Assembly (NCBI GenBank): GCA_029265085.1
Contig: JAJUJY010000103.1
Location: 1 to 15,450, forward strand
Length of the DNA stretch: 15,450 nucleotides
From: Chloroflexota bacterium
GTDB lineage: Bacteria > Chloroflexota > Anaerolineae > Anaerolineales > Anaerolineaceae
Reading direction: 5' to 3'
The position numbers and the translations under genes were made by a program. Below, piece by piece: positions 1 through 6,415 of this stretch (within the stretch, counting starts at the first letter, position 1; the number at the start of each line of letters is the position of its first letter). The notes under the pieces are model-generated. The model was not told where the DNA came from and ran no database searches. It saw only the letters and a program-made list of their open reading frames with translations.

Positions 1-956
1 GGCACTTCATCCATGGGAAAGCGGATAATTTTCCCAATACGCGAAATCATGAACACATCCTCGTGAAGGTCTGCCGTTAATGCACCAATACAATGATCAG
101 TTTTAATCGCAATTTTGCCACTTCCGCCCAGAGATTTGTTTGGGGCAAAACCGCTCATTTCACGAATTGCACCTTTTCCATCTGCGGTTAGAAGCAGCAG
201 GCCGTTGTCATCATTAACTGGTGCTACGGCCACCAACTCATCTCCGGAAGACAGGTTGATTCCTTTGCCACCTTGCGGGGGGACAAGCTTTTCGCTAAAC
301 CGTATTCCCATTCCTTTTTTGCTAATTAATACCAGGTCGCCATCGCCTTTCGTCCACACTACCGATGCCAGCGGACCAAAATCGGCGTAATTATACATAG
401 CCGTTCCTGGACGCATATGTTCGCCAAATAAATGATGCCGCAGGCTGCGAATATGGCCGGCCTTACTTGCAAGCGCTACATAACCAGAAGCCCGATCTGG
501 CAAAGCTGCAACAATCATTTCTCCAGGGTCTAAAGGCAAGCGTTCAAATAATTCTCCGCGCGCATGAACCGCTTTCTCTTCAATTTTTGATAATGGATAG
601 CGAAAAACACGGGCTTTGCTGCTAAACAATAATAAAGTGCTTGCCTGGTCAGCAGCAGTAATAAAGCAAGGCTGATCGGGTGCATTGACATCTAAATCAA
701 ATACGCCCATTCCGCCACGATGTTGGCGGCTGTATAAATGCCTGGGAGTTCGTTTTACAGATCCCTCACGGCTGACAGAAACAATATTTATCGTCGTTGG
801 TAGCTCAGCAGCCAAAACTGTATCCGGGATAATATCCGCGGGCTGGGCAGCCGCTTTAATCACACGGGGTTTTTCAAGGGATTGAATTTTGTTTTCCAGG
901 TATTCAATATAAGCCCGAACAAGGGGGCTAACTGTACTCAGGTCCGGTCGTTCCAT
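1..956 (-). CDS. Stand-alone DNA gyrase A C-terminal beta-propeller protein (partial, runs off left edge)
   Basis: The frame read leftward from ATG 956 is open to the window edge (318 codons seen). The translation shows repeated propeller-blade units typical of the GyrA/ParC C-terminal domain: a GyrA-box-like QHRGGMG at residues 78-84, later loops such as QGGKGIN (228-234), and several strand units ending in GxxxR (e.g. KARVFRY, KGMGIRF, GKIIRF). In gyrase this domain wraps DNA around the enzyme and sets the sign of supercoiling. The gene starts about 50 residues before the first blade, with a short helical segment (residues 10-28). The breakage-reunion domain with its active-site Tyr is therefore absent. 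A Shine-Dalgarno GAGGGA lies 6 nt before the ATG. It could bind or wrap DNA alone or act as an accessory subunit; the role is inferred. The nearest neighbour is a divergent Xer-type recombinase. Confidence 0.82.
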   Translation of the reverse strand, partial: MERPDLSTVSPLVRAYIEYLENKIQSLEKPRVIKAAAQPADIIPDTVLAAELPTTINIVSVSREGSVKRTPRHLYSRQHRGGMGVFDLDVNAPDQPCFITAADQASTLLLFSSKARVFRYPLSKIEEKAVHARGELFERLPLDPGEMIVAALPDRASGYVALASKAGHIRSLRHHLFGEHMRPGTAMYNYADFGPLASVVWTKGDGDLVLISKKGMGIRFSEKLVPPQGGKGINLSSGDELVAVAPVNDDNGLLLLTADGKGAIREMSGFAPNKSLGGSGKIAIKTDHCIGALTADLHEDVFMISRIGKIIRFPMDEV

Positions 957-1156
957 TGGTATTCCCTCACAAATAAGTTGATTTGATTTTATCATCAAAT
1001 AGATGTGATTAAGTTTAATTGGCATCAGGGGAGGGGTGTCAATTGGATCGCCCAACAAAGCGGTCTGCAAAACAAGCTTTCCAGATCCAGTATTTTGTTA
1101 TCTGGACCCACTTATTGGTAATATTTTGATAATTATTCAGTTGTAGGGTAGTTTAA

Positions 1157-1202
1157 AATCCTTATGGTTTCGATAAGAATTATTATCGAAACCATAAGGA
1201 TT
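1157..1202. repeat. Perfect 20-bp inverted repeat with 6-bp centre; candidate dif-like Xer recombination site
   Basis: The left arm 1157-1176 and right arm 1183-1202 are exact reverse complements over 20 bp, separated by GAATTA (1177-1182). The inner part reads GGTTTCGATAA, then the 6-bp centre, then TTATCGAAACC. This matches the known dif layout of two 11-bp recombinase arms with inner TAA/TTA ends around a 6-bp central region (established for E. coli dif). Fully symmetric arms would suit one recombinase binding both sides, as in single-Xer systems. A tyrosine recombinase gene starts 389 bp downstream. There is no GC-rich stem or T-tract, so an intrinsic terminator is unlikely. An operator for either divergent gene remains possible. 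Confidence 0.55.
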
Positions 1203-1578
1203 ATGTTTATTGCATATAAAACCATTATCAGGGCAAGCGCAGACTCTCTAAAATCAAGCAGTAATCTTCCGGAATAAATTTCTCCTGGCGGAGCGTTCAT
1301 CAGAATTATGATTTACTCCCCCTGCTGAATTTATTTTATTTGTTAACGGATGGCTTTTGCTCATCCTGCAATCTCTTATTGTCAAAATGATATGCACCGC
1401 ATATTTTCATACCCCCTACTGGAAAAACCACAAAATTCACACTCGTCTTATTATCAATCAATTCACACAGGCTTTGTGCTGTACTACCATCTTTTGTTTG
1501 TTGATGCGCACAACATTCTATTTGAATTCTTGGGATTGTCAGACAACTTCTTTGCCGTAAGGTTTTGTTAATTTATGG

Positions 1579-1586
1579 GATAATAT
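1579..1586 (+). promoter_or_regulatory. Candidate -10 element of the recombinase; possibly leaderless mRNA
   Basis: GATAATAT lies only 4-11 nt before the recombinase ATG (1591). If it is used as a -10 box, transcription would start at or next to the start codon, giving a leaderless message. The absence of a good Shine-Dalgarno before this ATG fits that reading. No convincing -35 box is seen at 17 nt, so this is tentative. Confidence 0.3.
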
Positions 1587-1590
1587 CTTT

Positions 1591-2583
1591 ATGGAACCAA
1601 TTAACCAGCCGACAATCGCGGCTGCAGCTGCCGCTTATTTAGATGGGATTTTATTATCGCGCAGTGTTAATACTGCCCGAACGTATCGGAATGGGATTGA
1701 AGCTTTTCTTCAAACAATTACAGAAAAAGGTATCGACCCGAACAATACCCCAGTCAGCTCAATTCTTGAAGAAGCAATTGTTTGGCTGGCCACTGACCTA
1801 AAAGAGCTTGCTCCGACCACGGAACGGTTATACCTGACTGCGGCTACTGGTTTTTATGAGTACCTGGCGGCTGAAAACTTGGCAGAAATCAATTTACCAA
1901 GAATCCGGCTGCTTATTCGACAAAGAGCCCGCCGGCCTGGAATCCGGCTGCCTCAATTCCCTGCAGAAGCCATTGAGCAAGTGCTCACCTTCATGAGTGA
2001 CCTGGCAAACAATCCTGCATCTGACGAAAATGAACGTCTGATCAATTTACGAGACCGAGCTTTTCTGATAACCCTTGCTGATACAGGACTACGGGTTCAC
2101 GAGGCCTGCAATTTGCGCCGCGGAGACATGGACTGGAATGAAAGCCGCGCTGTCATTATTGGTAAAGGCAATCGCGAAGCAGTAGTCCGTTTCTCAAAAC
2201 GTTCATTGGATGCGATGAAAACGTATCTCCAGGCCAGAGCCACATTAGATGGCGCTTATGGCCGAGCTTTAACTTCCTTACCTCTTTTTGCCCGGCACGA
2301 CAAGGGAGCAATCGGTAAAATTAAACCGATCACGACAACAACCGGAAGGAATATTGTGGCCGACCGCGTTAGGCAAATCCTTGGCGAAGATGCGGTAGGA
2401 ACCATCACTCCCCATTCATTTCGCCATTACTTTGTCACCAGCGTATTAAGAGCTTCTGGCAATCTAAAACTAGCTCAAGAGCTGGCCAGACACCAAAATA
2501 TTGCCGTCACACAACGCTACGCCCATTTGAGTGATGAAGAATTAGACAAAGGTTATTGGAATATATTTAATAACGACCAATAA
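1591..2583 (+). CDS. Tyrosine site-specific recombinase (Xer/integrase family)
   Basis: This is a complete 330-residue tyrosine recombinase. Residues 8-110 form the SAM-like core-binding domain and about 120-325 the catalytic domain. The catalytic set is visible: R168 (TGLRVHE), K192 (GKGN), H275 and R278 (PHSFRH), H301 (ARHQN, where GH is usual), and the nucleophile Y310 (TQRYAHL). It cuts and rejoins DNA through a 3'-phosphotyrosine link. The length is close to XerC/XerD (about 300 residues) with a modest N-terminal extension, and no extra arm-binding domain of the phage lambda type is evident. A Xer-like chromosome-dimer resolvase is therefore as likely as a mobile-element integrase. The palindrome at 1157-1202 is its natural candidate site. 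No phage or plasmid genes flank it. The ATG lacks a clear ribosome binding site. Its stop is 6 bp from the convergent peptidase's stop. Confidence 0.9.
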   Translation: MEPINQPTIAAAAAAYLDGILLSRSVNTARTYRNGIEAFLQTITEKGIDPNNTPVSSILEEAIVWLATDLKELAPTTERLYLTAATGFYEYLAAENLAEINLPRIRLLIRQRARRPGIRLPQFPAEAIEQVLTFMSDLANNPASDENERLINLRDRAFLITLADTGLRVHEACNLRRGDMDWNESRAVIIGKGNREAVVRFSKRSLDAMKTYLQARATLDGAYGRALTSLPLFARHDKGAIGKIKPITTTTGRNIVADRVRQILGEDAVGTITPHSFRHYFVTSVLRASGNLKLAQELARHQNIAVTQRYAHLSDEELDKGYWNIFNNDQ

Positions 2584-2589
2584 CGAGGA

Positions 2590-3675
2590 TTAATTAAGCG
2601 GCAAAAATGGTGTCGGATCAATAAAGTTACCGGCATTCACCCGAACACGAAAGTCCAGGTGGTCTCCGGATGAACGCCCCGTATTCCCTGATCTGGCGAT
2701 TTGTTGTCCCTGAATTACACCCTGCCCTGCTTCAACTAAATTTACATCGTTATGGGCATAATATGTCCAATAACCATTTCCGTGGTCAACGATAACCAGG
2801 AAACCATAACCACTCTCTGACCAACCAGAGTAAATTACCGTACCGCTGTCCACTGCATACACAGGTTGGCCTGTCACAGTGTCAAAATCCAGTGCTGGAT
2901 GACCATCCCAGAATGGCTGGGTAATCCGAATAGGCGAAACAGGCAGAATAAATACGCCAGTTCCCATATTGACCAGTGGTCCTTTGTAAAAACCTGCCGA
3001 TTGTCTGCCTTTACCGGGTTCAACCTGTGGACCTGGATCAAGCCATACGATTGGATTTTTTCCTCCAGGTATGATCAATTTTTGACCCGGTTGCAAATCA
3101 AATGGTCCTTCTTCAGGAAAGTGATTTCCGAGGAAATTAATAATTTCGTCCCGTTTAATTCCATGAAGATATTCGATTCTTTCCCAGGTCTCTTTCTCCT
3201 GAACGGTATGCAAAACGCCGTCAACCGGCAAAATGTTGATCACCTGCCCAATCTGCAAGCTTCCTGCATCCGCACTCATTCCTTCATTTCCCCACAAGAT
3301 ACTTTCCATGCGCAGATTAAATTTTTGAGCAATCGACCATGCAGTATCTCCTGCCTGGATCGTATAAGGCATGATATCAAACCGTGGGCGGGATGGCTGG
3401 TATGTCTGGATATCCGCGATCCGCATAATCGAATTCTGCGATATGTCTGCAGGTAATTCTTCTAACAGGCTTGAAGGCACAAGATTTGGATCTGCTGGTA
3501 AATCTACTTTCGAGTTTTGGATTTTCAACCAATCCTCAAAGTTACGGATTATAAATTTTGATAAACTCCCAGCACCTACCCCTAATCCAAAAACGGCAAG
3601 AAAAATTACCGCAATTAATTTGTGATTTTTTGTGTTAAACCAATTTTTCAAATTGCTCCCTGTAATAGTTCGCAA
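2590..3675 (-). CDS. Membrane-anchored LysM/M23-type cell-wall peptidase (possibly degenerate active site)
   Basis: The protein has 361 residues: a single N-terminal membrane segment (about 20-37), a LysM domain (about 104-149, YTIQAGDTAWSIAQKF), a second LysM-like unit (about 156-202), and a C-terminal M23/LytM peptidase domain (about 245-358). M23 enzymes are zinc endopeptidases of peptidoglycan cross-bridges, or non-catalytic activators of amidases. The first zinc motif HxxxD is present (H259, D263), as is the YAH histidine (H308). The final HxH is H339-L-D341: the second His, a zinc ligand in LytM, is replaced by Asp. Activity is therefore uncertain, and a scaffold or amidase-activator role is possible. 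The start is TTG 3675. An alternative TTG at 3651 has a better-placed GGGAG; neither affects the domains. It probably acts outside the membrane, anchored by its N-terminus. Confidence 0.88.
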   Translation of the reverse strand: MRTITGSNLKNWFNTKNHKLIAVIFLAVFGLGVGAGSLSKFIIRNFEDWLKIQNSKVDLPADPNLVPSSLLEELPADISQNSIMRIADIQTYQPSRPRFDIMPYTIQAGDTAWSIAQKFNLRMESILWGNEGMSADAGSLQIGQVINILPVDGVLHTVQEKETWERIEYLHGIKRDEIINFLGNHFPEEGPFDLQPGQKLIIPGGKNPIVWLDPGPQVEPGKGRQSAGFYKGPLVNMGTGVFILPVSPIRITQPFWDGHPALDFDTVTGQPVYAVDSGTVIYSGWSESGYGFLVIVDHGNGYWTYYAHNDVNLVEAGQGVIQGQQIARSGNTGRSSGDHLDFRVRVNAGNFIDPTPFLPLN

Positions 3676-3865
3676 CCCTGTTTCTAAACCATAAGAGATT
3701 TGATAATAAATTCTACCTCAAAAAAAGACGATCAAGTTGTCTTAATGATTTTATTCGTTTCCATTCCCGGCCCCCTGCCCTAAGGAGTTTAGAAAAAATA
3801 TTATAGCTCATTTATGATTATTTATATCGCGTATATCTCTTTTATGAAAATTTTCCATTCGTTTT

Positions 3866-3897
3866 TTGATGTCAATTAAATTTTCCAGGTGTATAAT
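3866..3897 (+). promoter_or_regulatory. Candidate promoter of the L-2-hydroxyglutarate oxidase gene
   Basis: A consensus TATAAT (3892-3897), directly preceded by TG, lies 73 nt before the chosen ATG. TTGATG (3866-3871) is a possible -35 box, but the spacer would be 20 nt, longer than the usual 16-18. The -10 is more convincing than the -35, and the promoter may depend on an activator. Confidence 0.45.
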
Positions 3898-3901
3898 TCT
3901 A

Positions 3902-3921
3902 TAATAATAAGATTATTATTA
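3902..3921. promoter_or_regulatory. Perfect 9-bp inverted repeat, candidate operator
   Basis: TAATAATAA (3902-3910) and TTATTATTA (3913-3921) form an exact palindrome with a 2-bp centre, starting 4 nt downstream of the candidate -10 box at 3892-3897. A repressor bound here would cover the transcription start. The sequence is low-complexity AT, so chance is a real alternative. Confidence 0.35.
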
Positions 3922-3970
3922 CCTGATTACGACACCTAAATCAACCAATTTGCTTATGGGAGCATACAGA

Positions 3971-5179
3971 ATGGATACAAAAACGTATGATGTTGCAATC
4001 ATTGGTGGTGGAATCGTAGGATTAGCCACTGCATTGGCGCTTACTCAGTCGTCCAAATCCTCCGTCCTTGTTTTAGAGGCGGAAAATCGGCTGGCATCCC
4101 ATCAAACAGGGAACAATAGTGGTGTCATCCATTCGGGCATTTATTATAAGCCTGGGTCATTAAAGGCAAAAAATTGCGTTGAAGGGCGTGAAGCACTTTA
4201 TCAATTTTGTCAGGAACATGATATCCGGCATGAACGCTGCGGGAAACTCATTGTAGCCATGAAAGAAGAAGAAATTCCGGCGTTGAATAAATTAGAAGAA
4301 CGCGGACACGCAAATGGATTAGACGGGTTGAGAAGATTGACTTCGGAACAAATTAAAGAATATGAACCCTATACAACCGGTGTCGCAGGTTTATTTGTCC
4401 CGCAAACAGGCATTGTCGATTACCTTCAAGTTAGCCAGAAATATGCTGAATTAACCCAAAAAGCGGGTGGCGAAATTAAAACGAATAGCAAAGTGAAAAA
4501 TATCATTCACAATTCAGCCGATTTTGTACTAGAAACAACATCGGGTGCTTATCAGGCAAAAAATATGATCAATTGCGGAGGTTTATATTCTGATCGGATC
4601 GCTAAAATGGCTGGTGTAAATCCACGGCTGCAGATCATTCCATTTCGAGGAGAATATTATGATATTGTCCCCGGAAAGCATTATTTGGTAAACAACCTCA
4701 TTTACCCCGTGCCTGATCCGCGGTTCCCGTTTTTAGGTGTACATTTCACACGCAGAGTAACAGGTGGAATTGAAGCAGGCCCCAATGCTGTTTTGGCTTT
4801 TAAACGAGAAGGCTATAAAATGACCAGTATTTCTATATCAGACATGATCCAATATGGCTTTTATGCTGGCTTTTGGAAAATGGCGACAAAGTATTGGAAA
4901 ACTGGTATAGGAGAGTTTTATCGTTCTCTGAGCAAAGCTGCTTTTGTGAAAGCATTACAGCAATTGGTGCCGGAATTGAAAGAATCGGATGTTTCGCGAG
5001 GTGGAGCTGGTGTCCGCGCTCAAGCGCTCGATTCGACGGGGGCATTGGTGGATGACTTCCGAATCGTTGAAGCGCCCAGAATGATCCATGTTTTAAATGC
5101 TCCCTCCCCTGCAGCCACTGCATCAATCTCCATCGGCCGCACGATTGCCAGCATGGCAACGGCCAACTTTTCCATCTAA
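3971..5179 (+). CDS. lhgO: L-2-hydroxyglutarate oxidase (LhgO/YgaF family FAD enzyme)
   Basis: The enzyme oxidises L-2-hydroxyglutarate to 2-oxoglutarate, with electrons passing via FAD to oxygen or the quinone pool. The N-terminal dinucleotide-binding motif GGGIVG sits within the first 20 residues. It is followed by the family blocks NNSGVIHSGIYY, PFRGEYYDI, a PVPDPRFPFLGVHFTRR stretch, and a C-terminal RGGAGVRAQA with DF and NAPSPAATAS, all typical of LhgO. Length is 402 residues from ATG 3971, matching the family. I chose ATG 3971 over TTG 3950 and ATG 3956 because GGGAG (3958-3962) sits 8 nt before it and the FAD motif then has the normal offset. It is convergent with larC and shares the hairpin terminator at 5199-5238. 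Its product feeds the TCA cycle. A functional link to the lar genes is only a hypothesis. Confidence 0.9.
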   Translation: MDTKTYDVAIIGGGIVGLATALALTQSSKSSVLVLEAENRLASHQTGNNSGVIHSGIYYKPGSLKAKNCVEGREALYQFCQEHDIRHERCGKLIVAMKEEEIPALNKLEERGHANGLDGLRRLTSEQIKEYEPYTTGVAGLFVPQTGIVDYLQVSQKYAELTQKAGGEIKTNSKVKNIIHNSADFVLETTSGAYQAKNMINCGGLYSDRIAKMAGVNPRLQIIPFRGEYYDIVPGKHYLVNNLIYPVPDPRFPFLGVHFTRRVTGGIEAGPNAVLAFKREGYKMTSISISDMIQYGFYAGFWKMATKYWKTGIGEFYRSLSKAAFVKALQQLVPELKESDVSRGGAGVRAQALDSTGALVDDFRIVEAPRMIHVLNAPSPAATASISIGRTIASMATANFSI

Positions 5180-5198
5180 AAAAATTACAGTCTCGTCT

Positions 5199-5238
5199 TA
5201 AGAAAAACAGCTTGAAATGATTCAGGCTGTTTTTCTTA
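5199..5238. terminator. Bidirectional intrinsic terminator between lhgO and larC
   Basis: Arms 5199-5216 and 5221-5238 pair over 18 bp (one G-U pair) around an ATGA loop. The outer part is AAGAAAAACAGC against GCTGTTTTTCTT, so each strand gives a GC core followed by a T-run. It lies 20 nt after the lhgO stop and 5 nt after the larC stop, serving both convergent units. Confidence 0.85.
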
Positions 5239-5242
5239 TGTG

Positions 5243-6415
5243 CTAAAACAATTCTTTTGCCGCCAATAATACTTCAAAGATAACTGCCTGTGTAGAAACA
5301 CCAGCAGCATGTGCCGCCGCTGTACACTGTTCGTATTCCGGTGTCCATTGGATGATTTTCCCCGTGTCGATTTCATATTTCACCTTCACCTGGATATCAC
5401 CATATTGGGTTGGTACAGTTTTAAATGTTCGCGGACTCTCAAAACGGTATACAGGATGAATCCTTACTCCAAAAGAAGATGTTTCCCGCAAGATCAGCTC
5501 TGCCAGTTTCTGTTCTTGCTCTCTTTTTGCGATAACGGATATCATTGTTGCAGGGCGATTTTTTTTCATTTGAATTGGGGTAAAAAATACGTCTAATGCC
5601 CCAACTTCAAACAATTTTCCCATGACATTCCCAAATAACTGCGGATTCATATCATCGATGTTTGTATCCATCTGAATCAAAGATGATAAATTTTCCGTTG
5701 TTTCACCAATCCACAATCGCATGATATTCGGCCATTCAAGGTCTTTTTTTCCAGCGCCAACCCCAATTCTCTCCAAACGCATTTCTGGCATTGAAAATGT
5801 AGCAAACGCAGCCAGTATCGCTGCCCCTGTTGGGGTGACAAGCTCGATGCTGGCTGGAGATGATTTCACAATCCCATTTGCAATTCGGATTAATTCAAGC
5901 GTTGCAGGGGCAGGCAGTGGCAGATCACCATGTTGGGTTTTCACAATACCATGGCTCATTGGAATAGACGAAGAATATAATGAGCCAATTTGAAAGTAAT
6001 CTAAACCGATCGCTGCCCCAACAATATCCAATATAGAATCAACGGCGCCAACTTCATGAAAATGCACGTCATCGATCTTTACGTTATGGATTTTGGCTTC
6101 TGCCATTGCAAGTTTTTCAAAAATACACAAAGATCTTTCTTTGACTGAATTTGAAAGTGCACTTGCATTGATAAGCCGGCAGATATCAGAATAATGACGA
6201 TGATGAGTTCCGGTCTCGTCAATATCAAAAACAATCGATGTAGCAGAAATAGAATTTTTCATCACAGTTTTTTGGAAAATATGATGAAATTCTATAAGGT
6301 TTAATTTTTTTAATTCGTCACCAAGAACTTCGATAGGCAGGCCGGCATCAATTAAGGCAGCCAAAAACATATCCCCGCTAATACCAGAGAAACAATCGCA
6401 ATAGGCAATTTTCAT
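5243..6415 (-). CDS. larC: LarC, nickel-inserting cyclometallase of NPN cofactor synthesis
   Basis: LarC inserts nickel into the pyridinium-bis-thiocarboxylate mononucleotide in a CTP-dependent step, the last in nickel-pincer nucleotide synthesis. The 390-residue protein begins with the family signature CDCFSGISGDM (6-16). It has a His-rich segment THHRHYSDI (70-78), the block VHFHEVGAVDSI (117-128), VTPTGAAIL, and the C-terminal domain starting near MDTNIDDMNPQ (249-259), which in Lactobacillus plantarum LarC carries the CTP/metal site. In L. plantarum larC1/larC2 are joined by programmed frameshifting; here both halves are one uninterrupted frame. The ATG overlaps the larE stop (ATGA, 6412-6415), indicating translational coupling. 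It is last in the operon, before the terminator at 5199-5238. Confidence 0.93.
   Translation of the reverse strand: MKIAYCDCFSGISGDMFLAALIDAGLPIEVLGDELKKLNLIEFHHIFQKTVMKNSISATSIVFDIDETGTHHRHYSDICRLINASALSNSVKERSLCIFEKLAMAEAKIHNVKIDDVHFHEVGAVDSILDIVGAAIGLDYFQIGSLYSSSIPMSHGIVKTQHGDLPLPAPATLELIRIANGIVKSSPASIELVTPTGAAILAAFATFSMPEMRLERIGVGAGKKDLEWPNIMRLWIGETTENLSSLIQMDTNIDDMNPQLFGNVMGKLFEVGALDVFFTPIQMKKNRPATMISVIAKREQEQKLAELILRETSSFGVRIHPVYRFESPRTFKTVPTQYGDIQVKVKYEIDTGKIIQWTPEYEQCTAAAHAAGVSTQAVIFEVLLAAKELF

Larger units (their letters stand above)
957..1590. other. 634-bp divergent intergenic region
   Basis: This gap separates the leftward gyrase-CTD gene from the rightward recombinase. It is AT-rich. 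Its main feature is the perfect inverted repeat at 1157-1202. A weaker inverted repeat, TCCAGAT (1080-1086) with ATCTGGA (1100-1106) and a 13-nt loop, lies nearby. Two overlapping short frames around 1350-1571 have no ribosome binding site and no recognisable protein character, so no gene is called. No tRNA or convincing sRNA was recognised. Confidence 0.6.
3676..3970. other. Divergent intergenic region between M23 peptidase and L-2-hydroxyglutarate oxidase
   Basis: About 295 bp of AT-rich DNA must hold the promoters of both flanking genes. On the rightward side a TATAAT box (3892-3897) and a perfect palindrome (3902-3921) are seen. On the leftward side AAACCATAAG (3686-3695) repeats 10 bases of the dif-like arm at 1189-1198. 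No additional gene was recognised. Confidence 0.5.

Noticed and set aside
1020..1110. tRNA-like stretch on the minus strand (anticodon-loop-like TTTTGCAGA and a T-loop-like GGGCGATCC)
   Set aside because: The anticodon stem does not pair, the T-arm has the wrong geometry and no acceptor stem closes. It does not form a cloverleaf, and I cannot support even a tRNA remnant.
1157..1202. Reading the palindrome as an intrinsic terminator
   Set aside because: The stem is AT-rich with no T-tract after either arm, and both flanking genes point away from it, so nothing needs terminating there.
1448..1465. Second dif-like half-site (TTATTATC followed by AATCAATTC)
   Set aside because: Only the AT-rich inner 8 bases match the palindrome arm and no partner arm is present, so it is expected by chance.
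1350..1571. Two overlapping short open frames (about 73 and 67 codons) upstream of the recombinase
   Set aside because: They overlap each other in different frames, lack ribosome binding sites, and their translations have no recognisable motif or protein-like composition. Chance frames in AT-rich intergenic DNA fit better.
1591..2583. Interpreting the tyrosine recombinase as a marker of an integrated phage or genomic island
   Set aside because: No phage, plasmid, conjugation or other integration genes, no flanking tRNA and no attachment-site repeats were seen in the window; neighbours are housekeeping-type genes.
2866..3456. 196-codon open frame on the plus strand opposite the LysM/M23 gene
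   Set aside because: It lies wholly antisense to a gene with clear domains, and its translation is Cys/Trp/Ser-rich noise without motifs.
4833..5159. 108-codon frame antisense to lhgO
   Set aside because: The lhgO frame there carries conserved family blocks; the antisense product has no recognisable features and no ribosome binding site.
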